A DNA stretch of 64,000 nucleotides from Bacteroidaceae bacterium (GCA_017429525.1 JAFROT010000030.1:1-64000); one strand, 5' to 3'. Counted from the stretch's first letter, positions 35,310 through 43,943 are shown. Notes: generated by a model not told the origin, from the sequence alone. Made by a program: numbers and translations.

Positions 35310-36413
35310 TCACCTCCCCTTCTTCAAGAGCCGACGCAAGAGGCGTCCGAGCCAGGTGTAGCGTATGCCCCAGTCGGTGAGGGCGCTCGCCATGGCGGCT
35401 TCGACGGCAGGATCCTTGGCGGGCGTCTGTCGGGTGAGGGCTATCGGGTGTTGATAGGGAGGGCGGTCGAACTCGTAGCGCTGGATGAGGCGTGAGAGGG
35501 GCAGGCGCAGGCGCTTGCCGAAGAGGGTGAACTGGCGGTCGAGGGAACGAAAATGCGTGCCGGCATCGAGACCGATGTTGCGGACGAGGGTGCGGCCGGG
35601 ATAGAGGCAGAGGCTTCCTGCGCGCTGGATGGCGATGCCCCAGCAGATGTCCCACGGAATGGGCTGGCGGTCGAGATGCTTCAAGCAAGGGAAGAGGCCG
35701 CCATACTCGAGGGCATCGAGATCCTCCGCCGTGAGCCCTTTCAAGGCCTCAGCGCGCGACTGATAGTGGCAGAAATACTGCTGCCAGCGATCGCGCCACG
35801 TGCCCCAGCCCCAACCGGCCATGAAGGGGGTGAAATAGAATGAAGAATGACGAATGAAGAATGACGAATGAAGATTACCTTCAGAACTTGCAGGTAACTT
35901 GAACTCTTCATTCTCCAAGTGTGGAGCGTTCATTCGGGCCGAGCGCCGAGCGAAGCGGGATTCTTCATGCTTCATCCTATCTATCCTCGTGAACCCGCTC
36001 ACGTGCATCACCTTCGGCTCATCTTTATAGAGGCGGAAGGCATCGTTCATGAACTCGAGGAAGTAGGGCGAGGTGACGATGTCGTCCTCGAGGACAATGA
36101 CCGTGTCGTGACGGGTGAAGACGTCGGCTATGCCCTCGATGATGTTGCGCTCGAGGTAGTAGTTCACGGGGCGCTCCACGATGGTCATGCTGCGCAGGGC
36201 ACGCGTCAGGCGCACCTCATCCTCGACCTCATGCAGGACGGCGCGCACCTCACGAACGAGCGCCCACGAGGCCTCGTCGCGCCCGCCGTCGGAGTAGACG
36301 TAGAGGTCGGTCTGCGGGGCGAGGGTGTTGTAGAGGAGTGCCCTCAGGGTTTGGCGCGTGTTGTCAGCGCGATTGTACACGAATAAGGCTACAGGTGACG
36401 GCATGGCGTGCAT
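35310..36413 (-). CDS. Glycosyltransferase, GT-A type, with in-frame repeat insertion
   Basis: The protein has about 367 aa from the chosen start (MHAMPSPVALFVYNRADNT). It has a GT-A fold signature: YVYSDGGRDEASW, a central VIVLEDDIVTSPYFLEFMND containing the metal-binding acidic residues, and the acceptor-side segment FMAGWGWGTWRDRWQQY. Family members transfer sugars in surface polysaccharide or O-antigen synthesis. Between RMNAPHLENEEF and YFTPFMAGW, residues about 165-192 are encoded by a GAATGAAGAATGACGAATGA-type inverted repeat (35838-35916), and the frame is kept open. The 36467 start is rejected because the promoter box at 36435-36442 would lie inside it. Confidence 0.8.
   Translation of the reverse strand: MHAMPSPVALFVYNRADNTRQTLRALLYNTLAPQTDLYVYSDGGRDEASWALVREVRAVLHEVEDEVRLTRALRSMTIVERPVNYYLERNIIEGIADVFTRHDTVIVLEDDIVTSPYFLEFMNDAFRLYKDEPKVMHVSGFTRIDRMKHEESRFARRSARMNAPHLENEEFKLPASSEGNLHSSFFIRHSSFYFTPFMAGWGWGTWRDRWQQYFCHYQSRAEALKGLTAEDLDALEYGGLFPCLKHLDRQPIPWDICWGIAIQRAGSLCLYPGRTLVRNIGLDAGTHFRSLDRQFTLFGKRLRLPLSRLIQRYEFDRPPYQHPIALTRQTPAKDPAVEAAMASALTDWGIRYTWLGRLLRRLLKKGR
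35838..35916. repeat. GAATGAAGA repeat with ACCTTCAG core, inside a glycosyltransferase gene
   Basis: A purine-rich arm of GAATGAAGAATGACGAATGA units is followed by the core ACCTTCAGAACTTGCAGGTA and a shorter pyrimidine arm (CTCTTCATTC). The core recurs at 41709-41747 (ACCTTCAGGACTTACAGGTA), between genes. The present copy lies wholly within coding sequence. Confidence 0.8.
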
Positions 36414-36434
36414 TGTTTTACGGTTCCAGCGCGA

Positions 36435-36442
36435 CAAAGGTA
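36435..36442 (-). promoter_or_regulatory. -7 promoter box for the glycosyltransferase
   Basis: Minus-strand TACCTTTG, 22 bp upstream of the ATG at 36413. Confidence 0.55.
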
Positions 36443-36527
36443 AGGCTTTTCTCGAAGAAAACGGCAAGTAAGCGCCTCTTTTTCGTTTCTGCCTGCAAAA
36501 AAAGCGAGAATAACGATAACAATATTC

Positions 36528-36655
36528 TTGACGAGGAAAGTAAATGCAATCTTTGACAAAGAATGTAAATGCGGAGTAAATACGGAGTAAATTATTTCAG
36601 TAAATAATATATCATTCTTGGCTGAAATTTACTCCGCATTTACTTTCAGTGTCAT
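36528..36655. repeat. AGTAAATGC hairpin element, second copy
   Basis: TTGACGAGGAAAGTAAATGC opens the element, then a left arm with two GCGGAGTAAAT-type units (36561-36592), the conserved loop TTTCAGTAAATAATATAT with CATTCTTGG, and a right arm with only one unit (36623-36647). The right arm has thus lost an 11-bp unit compared with 34629. Confidence 0.8.
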
Positions 36656-36858
36656 GTCAAGGCGGTCTGTTCTTGCCGAGGATGAGGTTGACAAGGGCGG
36701 TGACGTCGGCAATGGTTGTTATGCATTTTTGCCTTTGAATCCTTTGAGGTGCCGCCGTTCTTCCGCGGAGGGACGTCCTTACCTGTTAATGGCACTGCTT
36801 TGAACCAAAAGTGTTGCAGAATGGTCAAATATTTTCGGCCTGCACGGCAGAAAAGATG

Positions 36859-36866
36859 TAATTTTG
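36859..36866 (+). promoter_or_regulatory. -7 promoter box for the GH78 gene
   Basis: TAATTTTG lies 37 bp upstream of the ATG at 36904. Confidence 0.5.
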
Positions 36867-36903
36867 CAGCCGTAAAAAGACGCTAAAAACTACGACTACC
36901 TTC

Positions 36904-39900
36904 ATGATGATATCCAAACGAATCTTCTCAATCGTGCTCATCGCCCTCGTGGGATGCGGCACGGCGTTGGCCTTGACGGTCGACAACCTGCGCGTGCAGG
37001 CATTACGTAATCCCAGCGGCATCGACACGAAGTCACCGCAGTTCACCTGGCAGCTGCACTCGCAGGAGCGCGGCGTCGTGCAGACGGCCTACCGCCTCGT
37101 CATCACAAGCGACGCCGAGGGGGCTAACCTGGTCTTCGACACGGGGAATGTGGAGAGCAGCGCCTCGGCCAACGTCAAGGTTGAGGGCGCTCCGCTGCAG
37201 GCTGCCTCGCGCTACTACTGGCACGTGACGGTGAGCGACAACAAGGGACAGACGGCCACGTCCACCGAGACGGCTTACTTCGAGACCGGACTGATGGACA
37301 CGGGCTGGAGCGGCGCACAATGGCTGCGCGCCAGCGACCGCAAGCCCGGCGAGGAGAGCGAGACGGTCGAGGACTACGTGGTGGAGGCGAAGGTGCGCAT
37401 CGAGCACACGGCGGCAGGCCTCTGCTTCGCCATGCAGGACGCATCGAACTTCTACTACTGGCAGCTGAACGTAGAGGGCGACTACCCCCGCCTGCGCCCC
37501 CACGTGTGGAAGGACGGCAACCCGGCCTGCCTGGACAACGTGAACCTGACGGGCAAGGTGGCGCTGAACACGACGGACGAGTTCGTGCTGCGCATCGAGG
37601 TGACGGACGCCTCGCGTGCACGTACCTTTATTAACGGCATACTGGTGGACGAGCGCACGGGCAACTTCACGTTCGGCCGCATCGGCATGCGCGAGGACCA
37701 CGGCGAGCGCGACGGACGGGAGGAGATAGGTGTCTACGACGACATACGTGTGACAACAGCCAGCGGAGAGGTGCTCTTCGCTGAGGACTTCAGCCAGGGC
37801 AACAGCTTCACGGGCGGCACAGTGAAGGACGGCAAGTTGCGCATCGTAGGCTCGACCAGCAGCCATGTCCTCGTATGGCAGAAACAGGAGAACGACGTAC
37901 ACTATGCTATCGACTATGATATGTACCTCGTCAAGGCATCGGCGGCCATCATCTTCGCCGCCACATCGACCAACACCTACCGCATGTGGCAGATCAACTG
38001 CAACGACAATGCCACTCCCGCCGTACGCCACCACACCTACGTGAACGGCAACCTGACATGGGACGACGCCACGTTCACGCAGTTCTCCAAGAACGACCTG
38101 CTGCGCCACAAGCGCCACTATCGCATCGAGGTGGAAGGCAATACCATCCGGACTTACGTCGACGGCACTCTCGTGGACACCTTCACCGACAAGACGGGTA
38201 CGGCCGTCAGAGGCGACGTGGGCTTGCGCGTGGACAACAATGCGGGCGAGGAAGCCTACTACGACAATATCGTCGTGACGGATTACGATGCGGCGGGCCA
38301 AGGGCACGTGGTCCACGCCGAGGACTTCGAGGCGCTGTCGTCGGATATGTTCGTGGACGCTGTCATCGAGGAGTTCGAAGGCAGCCGCATGTGCCACGTC
38401 AAGTCGGCCGCGGGCGAGAAGAAGGTGATGCAGACTGCAACGGCCGGCATGCCGCGCTTCCGCAAGAGCTTCAGGATCAGCAAGAAGGTGGCGTCGGCCA
38501 TGCTCTTCACCAGCGGACTGGGCGTCTACGACGTGTTCATGAACGGTCAGCGCGTGGGCCATCGCCAGGCCGACGGCAGCATGCTCTACGAGGAGATGAA
38601 GCCGGGGTGGACGGACTTCCGTTACCGTGCGTTCTACAGCACGCACGACGTGACCTCGCTGCTCATGGAAGGAGAGAATGCCATCAGCGCCCTCGTCACA
38701 AAGGGATGGTGGGCAGGCGGGGTCATGCACGGCGCCTATGGCTCGCCCGAACTGGGCTTCATCGCCAAGCTGTTGATCACCTACGACGACGGCACGCAGG
38801 AGACGGTCGTCAGCGACCTGACGTGGCGCTCGTCGAGGGACGGAGCCATGAGGCTGGGCGACATCTACGACGGCGAGATCTACGATGCCCGGCTGGCCGA
38901 CAACTGGACTGCAGCCTCCTACGACGACAGCCAGTGGAACGGCGTGGCAACGAACGTAGACTTCCGAGGCACCCTGGATGCCTTCACCGGCGGCTACGTG
39001 ACGACGCTGCCCAACCGCGTCCAACAGGTGAAGACGGCTACCGTCTACGAGGGCAGCAAAGCCTCGGGGACGACCTACGGAATGGCCAACGTCGTAGCCA
39101 CGACAGAGGGCACAGGCACTGTACGTGTCAAGAAAGGGCAGGCCGTCGTCTTCGACTTCGGACAGAACGTAGTCGGATGGGTGAACTTCAAGGTAAAGGG
39201 CAAGGCTGGCAACCGCCTGCGCCTGCGCTTCGTAGAGATGCTGAACGACACGGGCGCTGCCAACCGCGGCAACGACGGTCCTGGCGGCACGCCCTATCTG
39301 GTCAACCTGCGTTCGGCCAAGGCTTCGCTCTACTACACGCTCTGCGGCGCCGACGAGGGCGAGAGCTACCATTCGTCGACAACGTTCTTCGGCTTCCGCT
39401 ACTGCGAGGTGACGCCTTCCGACGACGTGGAGATCCTCACTATAGAGGCACAGCCCATCAGCTCGTCGACCGACGACCGCGGCAACGTAGAGACCAGCAA
39501 CGCGCTGGTCAACCAATTGTTCTCCAACATCACCTGGGGACAGCGCGGCAACCTGCTGAGCGTGCCCACCGACTGCCCTCAACGCGACGAGCGCCTGGGC
39601 TGGATGGCCGATACGCAGGTGTTCGCCTGCACGGGACTCTTCAACGCCTACATGGAATCGTTCTACCGCAAATGGATGCAGGACGTGCGCGATGGTCAGA
39701 ACGCCGATGGCGCCTATCCGGGCGTAGCGCCCGAGTGCTGGGGCACGCCCTTCGGGCAGACGGTCTGGGCCGACGCGGGCATCATCGTACCCTGGAGCCT
39801 CTACGTGATGACGGGCAACAAGGACGTCCTGCTGGAGAACTACGCCTCGATGGAACGCTACATGAGCTACCTCTCGCGGCAGGTGTTCGACGGCTACCAA

Positions 39901-41019
39901 TACAATGGTGGCGGCCTCACGTGGGGCGACTGGCTCTCATTCGCTACCACCGACACGCGCTACATCGCCGTCGCCTACTACGCCTACGTCAGCCAACTGA
40001 TGGCCAAGATGTCGCGTGCGCTGAGCCAGAACAGCGACGACACCTATGCCCGCAAGGCCGCGCAGTACGACAAGCTCTTCGCTAACATCAAGGCTGAGTT
40101 CCGCCGCCGTTACATCACGCCCTCCGTGCGGCAGACTACGCAGACAGCCCTGCTTATGGCCCTGCAGTTCAACCTGCTGGAGGGTGACGACGAGATTGAG
40201 AACTTCAAGACACGACTCACCCGCGCCATACGCAGCAACGGCTACAAGCTGAACACGGGCTTCGCCGGCACTCCCCTACTGGGGCCCACGCTCTCGCGCT
40301 ACGGACTCAACGACTATGCCTACGACCTGCTGCTGCAGCGCCAATGCCCGTCGTGGCTCTACAGCATAGACCAAGGCGCCACCACCATCTGGGAGCGCTG
40401 GAACAGCTACACGAAGGAGAGCGGCTTCGGCGACCCCGGCATGAACTCGTTCAATCACTATGCCTACGGCGCCGTGGGCGAATGGATGTACCGCTACATG
40501 TGCGGCATCGAATATGACGAGGCACAGCCCGGCTTCAGACATATCATCCTGCAGCCGCAGCCCGACCGCCGACAGACATTGCCCTCAGGGCAGGAACTCA
40601 TCACTTCCGCAAGCGCCAGCCACACGAGCTACTACGGCACCATCACTTCCGCGTGGCAACTGCCCGACGGCAAACAATTGGACTACGAATGTACCGTGCC
40701 CGCCAACACGACAGCCACGCTGCGCCTGCCCGTGGGCGACGAACAGACGGCCGTCTACGAGAGCGGAGCAGCAGCGAATGAGGCCGAAGGCGTGGAATAT
40801 GTAGGCTACGAAGATGGCTGTAAGGTCTACAACCTCGGTTCAGGCCACTATCATTTCACCACAAGCCTCATCACAGCAGTCAAGGACCTCAGAGCCGATG
40901 CTGGCGACGGCCCCGTCTACGACCTGTCGGGACGGCTGCTGGGCAGCAACAGTGCGGCAGCCGCCAACCTGCGCCAGGGCATCTACATCGTCAACGGAAA
41001 GAAATTAGCCATAGAGTAA
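36904..41019 (+). CDS. Secreted GH78 alpha-L-rhamnosidase, multidomain
   Basis: The 1371-aa protein has a signal peptide (MMISKRIFSIVLIALVGCGT). A fibronectin-like domain (about 27-128) is followed by two ConA/LamG-like domains (about 140-300 and 310-470), an insertion that makes the chain far longer than the common 800-950 aa. Then come the rhamnosidase N-domain (SGLGVYDVFMNGQRVGHRQ), a sandwich (VVFDFGQNVVGWVNFKVKG) and the six-hairpin GH78 domain with DCPQRDERLGWMADTQVF, DGAYPGVAPECWGTPFGQ and TIWERWNSYTKESGFGDPG, which hold the conserved acidic residues. The end (YDLSGRLLGS..GIYIVNGKK) is a Prevotella-type tail. It should release rhamnose from pectin or other glycans. Confidence 0.92.
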   Translation: MMISKRIFSIVLIALVGCGTALALTVDNLRVQALRNPSGIDTKSPQFTWQLHSQERGVVQTAYRLVITSDAEGANLVFDTGNVESSASANVKVEGAPLQAASRYYWHVTVSDNKGQTATSTETAYFETGLMDTGWSGAQWLRASDRKPGEESETVEDYVVEAKVRIEHTAAGLCFAMQDASNFYYWQLNVEGDYPRLRPHVWKDGNPACLDNVNLTGKVALNTTDEFVLRIEVTDASRARTFINGILVDERTGNFTFGRIGMREDHGERDGREEIGVYDDIRVTTASGEVLFAEDFSQGNSFTGGTVKDGKLRIVGSTSSHVLVWQKQENDVHYAIDYDMYLVKASAAIIFAATSTNTYRMWQINCNDNATPAVRHHTYVNGNLTWDDATFTQFSKNDLLRHKRHYRIEVEGNTIRTYVDGTLVDTFTDKTGTAVRGDVGLRVDNNAGEEAYYDNIVVTDYDAAGQGHVVHAEDFEALSSDMFVDAVIEEFEGSRMCHVKSAAGEKKVMQTATAGMPRFRKSFRISKKVASAMLFTSGLGVYDVFMNGQRVGHRQADGSMLYEEMKPGWTDFRYRAFYSTHDVTSLLMEGENAISALVTKGWWAGGVMHGAYGSPELGFIAKLLITYDDGTQETVVSDLTWRSSRDGAMRLGDIYDGEIYDARLADNWTAASYDDSQWNGVATNVDFRGTLDAFTGGYVTTLPNRVQQVKTATVYEGSKASGTTYGMANVVATTEGTGTVRVKKGQAVVFDFGQNVVGWVNFKVKGKAGNRLRLRFVEMLNDTGAANRGNDGPGGTPYLVNLRSAKASLYYTLCGADEGESYHSSTTFFGFRYCEVTPSDDVEILTIEAQPISSSTDDRGNVETSNALVNQLFSNITWGQRGNLLSVPTDCPQRDERLGWMADTQVFACTGLFNAYMESFYRKWMQDVRDGQNADGAYPGVAPECWGTPFGQTVWADAGIIVPWSLYVMTGNKDVLLENYASMERYMSYLSRQVFDGYQYNGGGLTWGDWLSFATTDTRYIAVAYYAYVSQLMAKMSRALSQNSDDTYARKAAQYDKLFANIKAEFRRRYITPSVRQTTQTALLMALQFNLLEGDDEIENFKTRLTRAIRSNGYKLNTGFAGTPLLGPTLSRYGLNDYAYDLLLQRQCPSWLYSIDQGATTIWERWNSYTKESGFGDPGMNSFNHYAYGAVGEWMYRYMCGIEYDEAQPGFRHIILQPQPDRRQTLPSGQELITSASASHTSYYGTITSAWQLPDGKQLDYECTVPANTTATLRLPVGDEQTAVYESGAAANEAEGVEYVGYEDGCKVYNLGSGHYHFTTSLITAVKDLRADAGDGPVYDLSGRLLGSNSAAAANLRQGIYIVNGKKLAIE

Positions 41020-41044
41020 CTCACCGGAAAAGCCGTATTGAATC

Positions 41045-41647
41045 ATGGTCAGAGACTTAGCCGTATCTTTTTGCCTCGCCTTACTACCACTGACATTGGC
41101 GGCCAGACAGAAGCCATCGGAAACGCCCTTCACGACAACTGCCTTTGCCCAGCCGCCGATGCAGTGGCGCCCGATACCACTATGGTTCTGGAACAACACG
41201 CAGGTGGACGCCGACACGCTCGAGCTGCAGCTCCGACAGATGGTTGAGGCGGACGGTTACGGCGGCTGTGCCATTCTTCCCTTCGGACAGCATTTCCGCC
41301 CCCATCCGGCACGCTTCGTCGAGCAGCCGACAGCTGCAATGCTCGCTGCTGCCCTCGATGCCTGTCTGCCGCAACGCGACGTGACTTTCATCGGCGACGA
41401 ACACCCCTTCAACTATCTTCACAAAGTTGTCGACGGACATGACATTTATTATTTCGGCAATATCGACGGAACACCCGCTACAAACACCATTCGCCTGCGC
41501 ACTTCAGCAAAGACCTTCTCACTGATGAACCCACATACTGGCAAAGTGACAACCCTGCCGAGCGCAACAACCAACGACAGCGGGTCGGACTGCTTCGAGT
41601 TCGAACTACAGCTGCCCCCCTGCCAATCGGTGTTCTTGGTCAATTGA
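41045..41647 (+). pseudogene. Internally deleted glycoside hydrolase (rhamnosidase-like family)
   Basis: The 200-residue frame has a signal-like start, then PPMQWRPIPLWFWNNTQVD and GYGGCAILPFGQHFRP, which is the beginning of a large hydrolase family related to GH106/GH2-type proteins. At about residue 115 it jumps to DVTFIGDEHPFNYLHKVVDG and IYYFGNIDGT..LMNPHTGKVT, the typical C-terminal sandwich. Normal members have several hundred residues in between, including the catalytic domain. The join keeps the frame open, so a short protein could be made, but not an enzyme. It lies 25 bp after GH78 and is probably a decayed operon partner. Confidence 0.65.
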
Positions 41648-41662
41648 ATAACGGCAGGGGAT

Positions 41663-41788
41663 AGAGAGTGAAGAGTGAAGAATAAGAGTGAAGAATGAAG
41701 AATAAGAGTTACCTTCAGGACTTACAGGTAAATTGAATTCTTCATTCTTCACTCTTCATTCTTCATTCCATTCAATTCTTCATTCTCT
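41663..41788. repeat. GAATGAAGA repeat with ACCTTCAG core, intergenic copy
   Basis: A GAGTGAAGAGTGAAGAATA purine arm, the core ACCTTCAGGACTTACAGGTA, and a long TTCATTCTTCACTCTTCATT pyrimidine arm fill the space between convergent genes. The last unit supplies the stop codon of the acyltransferase gene (GAA TGA AGA on the minus strand). Confidence 0.8.
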
Positions 41789-42934
41789 ACCAAACAACCA
41801 TTTCTTCAGGAAGGGGCTGACGCGCAGGACGTGGCTGGTGAGGATGGAGAAGGCGACGACCAAAAGGGCGAGGGCAATGGCCGTGGTACCCTCGAGGACG
41901 AAGTTCTGGGGATGCGCACGGAACCAGGCGCCGACATCGGGCAACTTGGGAAGGAAGAAATAGTGGATCAGGTAGATGTCGAGAGTGCGAACGCCGATGT
42001 ACTGGAGCGTGTAGCCGACGCGCGTATCCTTGGTGAACCATTGCGCGTAGTGACGGAAGAAAACCACGATAATCATGACCAGCGCATACATCGACAGCGT
42101 ACGCGGCAGGTTGGCCCACTGTAGGCGCAGGTTGTGCCACTTCAGGTAGTCGCCTGCGCCGAAGAAGGCGATGGCAATGAGCAGAGGGAAGAACCATTTG
42201 CTGTCCAACAATCGCTGCACCTGCGGCCAATAACGATGGACGAGATTGCCAAGGAGGAAGAAATGGAAGAAGCGCGCCACCTCAGTGAGGCTGGTCACCT
42301 GCCAGAACTCATCCTTGTACCACGAGAACCACGACGGCATGTAGAGCGTGGCGTAGGCGAAGAGGGAGATGGCCCAAAGAATGATGAGACAGGCCCTCTC
42401 TCCGCTCCCCCTAAAGGGGGTGGACGGTATGTTTTGCTCTTTGCCTTCTTTTCTTGACAGGTGATCGTCCTCCCCCTTGAGAGGGAGCGGAGAGGGGGGC
42501 TGTGGTTTGCGGGAGGGGGCCGAGGCTAGCCAGCACACGGCATAATAGATCAGGAACATCTCCAGGAGGACCATCGTGAACCAGTAGCCGCCCTTGGTAG
42601 AGCTGGCCCAGGCGGTTCCCATCTTGTCCCAGAAGACCTTGGCCGTGAGGGCTATCTCGGCCGTCATGAAGACGACGGTGGGGACAATCTGCACGCGCAG
42701 CTTCTTGGCGATGAGGTCGGTCGTATCGCGAGCGTTCCACGAGAACGAGGCTTTGTAAGCGAGGAAACCACTGATGAAGAAGAACAAAGGCATGCGGAAC
42801 AGCAAGCACACCGACATGAACATCGAGTACTTGGTGTTGGCATCGAAACCGAAGCCGTAGACGTGGTTGGTCACGACCATCAGCATGGTGAAGCCGCGCA
42901 GGGCGTCGAGCCACTCAAGGCGTTGTTTTTGCAT
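41780..42934 (-). CDS. Acyltransferase 3 family membrane protein with in-frame repeat insertion
   Basis: The protein has about 384 aa from MQKQRLEWLDALRGFTMLMV, with around ten membrane segments. The N-terminal LDALRGF and the histidine in VVTNHVYGF are typical of acyltransferase 3 proteins, which acylate surface sugars such as O-antigen. The loop at residues about 145-180 ([29 protein letters not shown]) is encoded by a CTCCCCCTTGAGAGGG-type inverted repeat (42391-42502) and lies between membrane helices. A longer frame from 43006 would read through an 8-bp tandem repeat (RQVDELTSRQVDEL) and is rejected. The stop codon lies in the GAATGAAG repeat. Confidence 0.82.
   Translation of the reverse strand: MQKQRLEWLDALRGFTMLMVVTNHVYGFGFDANTKYSMFMSVCLLFRMPLFFFISGFLAYKASFSWNARDTTDLIAKKLRVQIVPTVVFMTAEIALTAKVFWDKMGTAWASSTKGGYWFTMVLLEMFLIYYAVCWLASAPSRKPQPPSPLPLKGEDDHLSRKEGKEQNIPSTPFRGSGERACLIILWAISLFAYATLYMPSWFSWYKDEFWQVTSLTEVARFFHFFLLGNLVHRYWPQVQRLLDSKWFFPLLIAIAFFGAGDYLKWHNLRLQWANLPRTLSMYALVMIIVVFFRHYAQWFTKDTRVGYTLQYIGVRTLDIYLIHYFFLPKLPDVGAWFRAHPQNFVLEGTTAIALALLVVAFSILTSHVLRVSPFLKKWLFGRE
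42391..42502. repeat. GC-rich inverted repeat inside the acyltransferase gene
   Basis: The left arm (42391-42422, CTCTCCGCTCCCCCTAAAGG) and right arm (42469-42502, CTTGAGAGGGAGCGGAGAGG) are near inverted copies around a 46-bp core. The same kind of arm occurs in the flippase, in the second glycosyltransferase and at the end of gltX. Confidence 0.75.
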
Positions 42935-42952
42935 TCTGTTATATTTTTTAGT

Positions 42953-43056
42953 CGACAACTCGTCAACTTGTCTACTCGTCAACTCGTCTACTTGTCTACT
43001 CGTCAACTTGTCTACTCGTCAACTCGTCAACTTGTCAACTCGTCAACTTGTCAACT
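42953..43056. repeat. 8-bp tandem repeat, 13 copies
   Basis: Thirteen exact-length 8-bp units (CGTCAACT, TGTCAACT, TGTCTACT and close variants) fill the gap between the LicD and acyltransferase genes. The last unit includes the LicD stop region (43055). There are no spacers, so it is not a CRISPR array. Confidence 0.85.
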
Positions 43057-43870
43057 ATTTAAAACTTATAGCGGAGGTATGAGTCTGTATTTTGTCTATA
43101 TCCGGCAGGCGCTGCCAGTCGCCGTAGAGGCGCTGCAGATAGGCCTCTGGAGCGCGTGGTGCCATAAAGGAATGTCCTTCAAAGGTGACGCTGGAGAGGG
43201 GGAAGAGCTGCTCGGGGTCGCGCACGCTCTCGAAGGGGATGCCGGGCGAATAACGCAGCAGACGCGACGAGGATAAGCACGAAAAGGCACGCAGCAGAGG
43301 GAAGATGTAGCGCTGGTTGAAACGAAGGATGGCGCCGGTGCGACGCACCTGCTGCTGGCTGTTGTACTCAGGGTTCTTCATCACCTTGTAGACACGGCCG
43401 AAGGTGCGATTGGAAATCCAATGTAGCGCGGCAGGCATCGGCTCGAAGGGGAACAGGTCGAGATAGATACCCCGGAAGGTGAAGATATGGTCGTAGCCCG
43501 TCTGCTCGGTGAGTTCGCTGTGGCGATCGCGCAGCTTGGCGTAGGTGAAGAAGTAACCGGGATCGGTCTCATGAATCTGGAGGGCATAGTCGGTACCCGC
43601 AGTCTCCTGTTGCAGGACGCCGATGAGGCGCGTGTAGTCCTCGCGACGGAACTCAATGTCGACATCGTCGTCCCAGGGAATGAAACCGCCGTGGCGAACG
43701 GCGCCAAGCAGAGTGCCCGAACCGAGCCAATAAGGGATGCGGTGGCGACGGCAGACACCATCGAGCCACACCATCATCTCGAGCATGCGCTCTTGCTGCC
43801 GGCGCAAGGGTGAGCCCGCTGGGCAAAAGCGTTGTCGTAGCGCTTCGTTCTCGGCTTTCGTCAAGGTCAT
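43055..43870 (-). CDS. LicD family phosphotransferase
   Basis: The 271-aa protein (from MTLTKAENEALRQRFC) has the LicD core: WLGSGTLLGAVRHGGFIPWD with the following DDVDIEF carrying the metal-binding acidic residues. LicD proteins move phosphocholine, or another phospho-alcohol from its CDP form, onto surface glycans in the cytoplasm. The start at 43870 is chosen because a longer frame to 43978 would cross the promoter box at 43899-43906. Its divergent neighbour encodes a nucleotidyltransferase/aminotransferase fusion, which fits supply of the activated head group. Confidence 0.88.
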   Translation of the reverse strand: MTLTKAENEALRQRFCPAGSPLRRQQERMLEMMVWLDGVCRRHRIPYWLGSGTLLGAVRHGGFIPWDDDVDIEFRREDYTRLIGVLQQETAGTDYALQIHETDPGYFFTYAKLRDRHSELTEQTGYDHIFTFRGIYLDLFPFEPMPAALHWISNRTFGRVYKVMKNPEYNSQQQVRRTGAILRFNQRYIFPLLRAFSCLSSSRLLRYSPGIPFESVRDPEQLFPLSSVTFEGHSFMAPRAPEAYLQRLYGDWQRLPDIDKIQTHTSAISFK

Positions 43871-43898
43871 TTTTGTTAACTTTTCAAGAATTCGGGTG

Positions 43899-43906
43899 CA
43901 AAGGTA
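43899..43906 (-). promoter_or_regulatory. -7 promoter box for the LicD gene
   Basis: Minus-strand TACCTTTG, 29 bp upstream of the LicD ATG. It faces the divergent box at 43950, with a GTTGAAAGTTGAAAG repeat (43911-43943) between them. Confidence 0.6.
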
Positions 43907-43910
43907 ATAA

Positions 43911-43943
43911 AAAGTTGAAAGTTGAAAGATGAAAGTTGAAAGA
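43911..43943. repeat. AGTTGAAAG simple repeat between divergent promoters
   Basis: Four imperfect copies of AAGTTGAAAG fill the space between the two -7 boxes. A complementary stretch (CTTTTCAACTTTTCAGC) is found in the coding sequence of the symporter at 31334-31367. Confidence 0.7.

Larger units (their letters stand above)
36414..36903. other. 490-bp divergent intergenic region
   Basis: No gene is seen. It holds the glycosyltransferase promoter (36435), an AGTAAATGC hairpin element (36528-36655), about 200 bp without recognisable signals and the GH78 promoter box (36859-36866). Confidence 0.65.

Noticed and set aside
37033..39900. A 955-codon open frame antisense to the GH78 gene
   Set aside because: The composition (rich in V, A, H, R) and lack of any recognisable motif fit a shadow of a GC-rich, stop-poor coding sequence; the sense strand is a complete GH78.
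37986..40085. A 699-codon plus-strand frame within GH78
   Set aside because: Arginine- and glutamine-rich, without motifs; it is the +1 shadow of the real frame.
42953..43056. Possible CRISPR or VNTR coding region
   Set aside because: Pure 8-bp tandem units, no spacers; the coding extension is upstream of the natural start of the acyltransferase.
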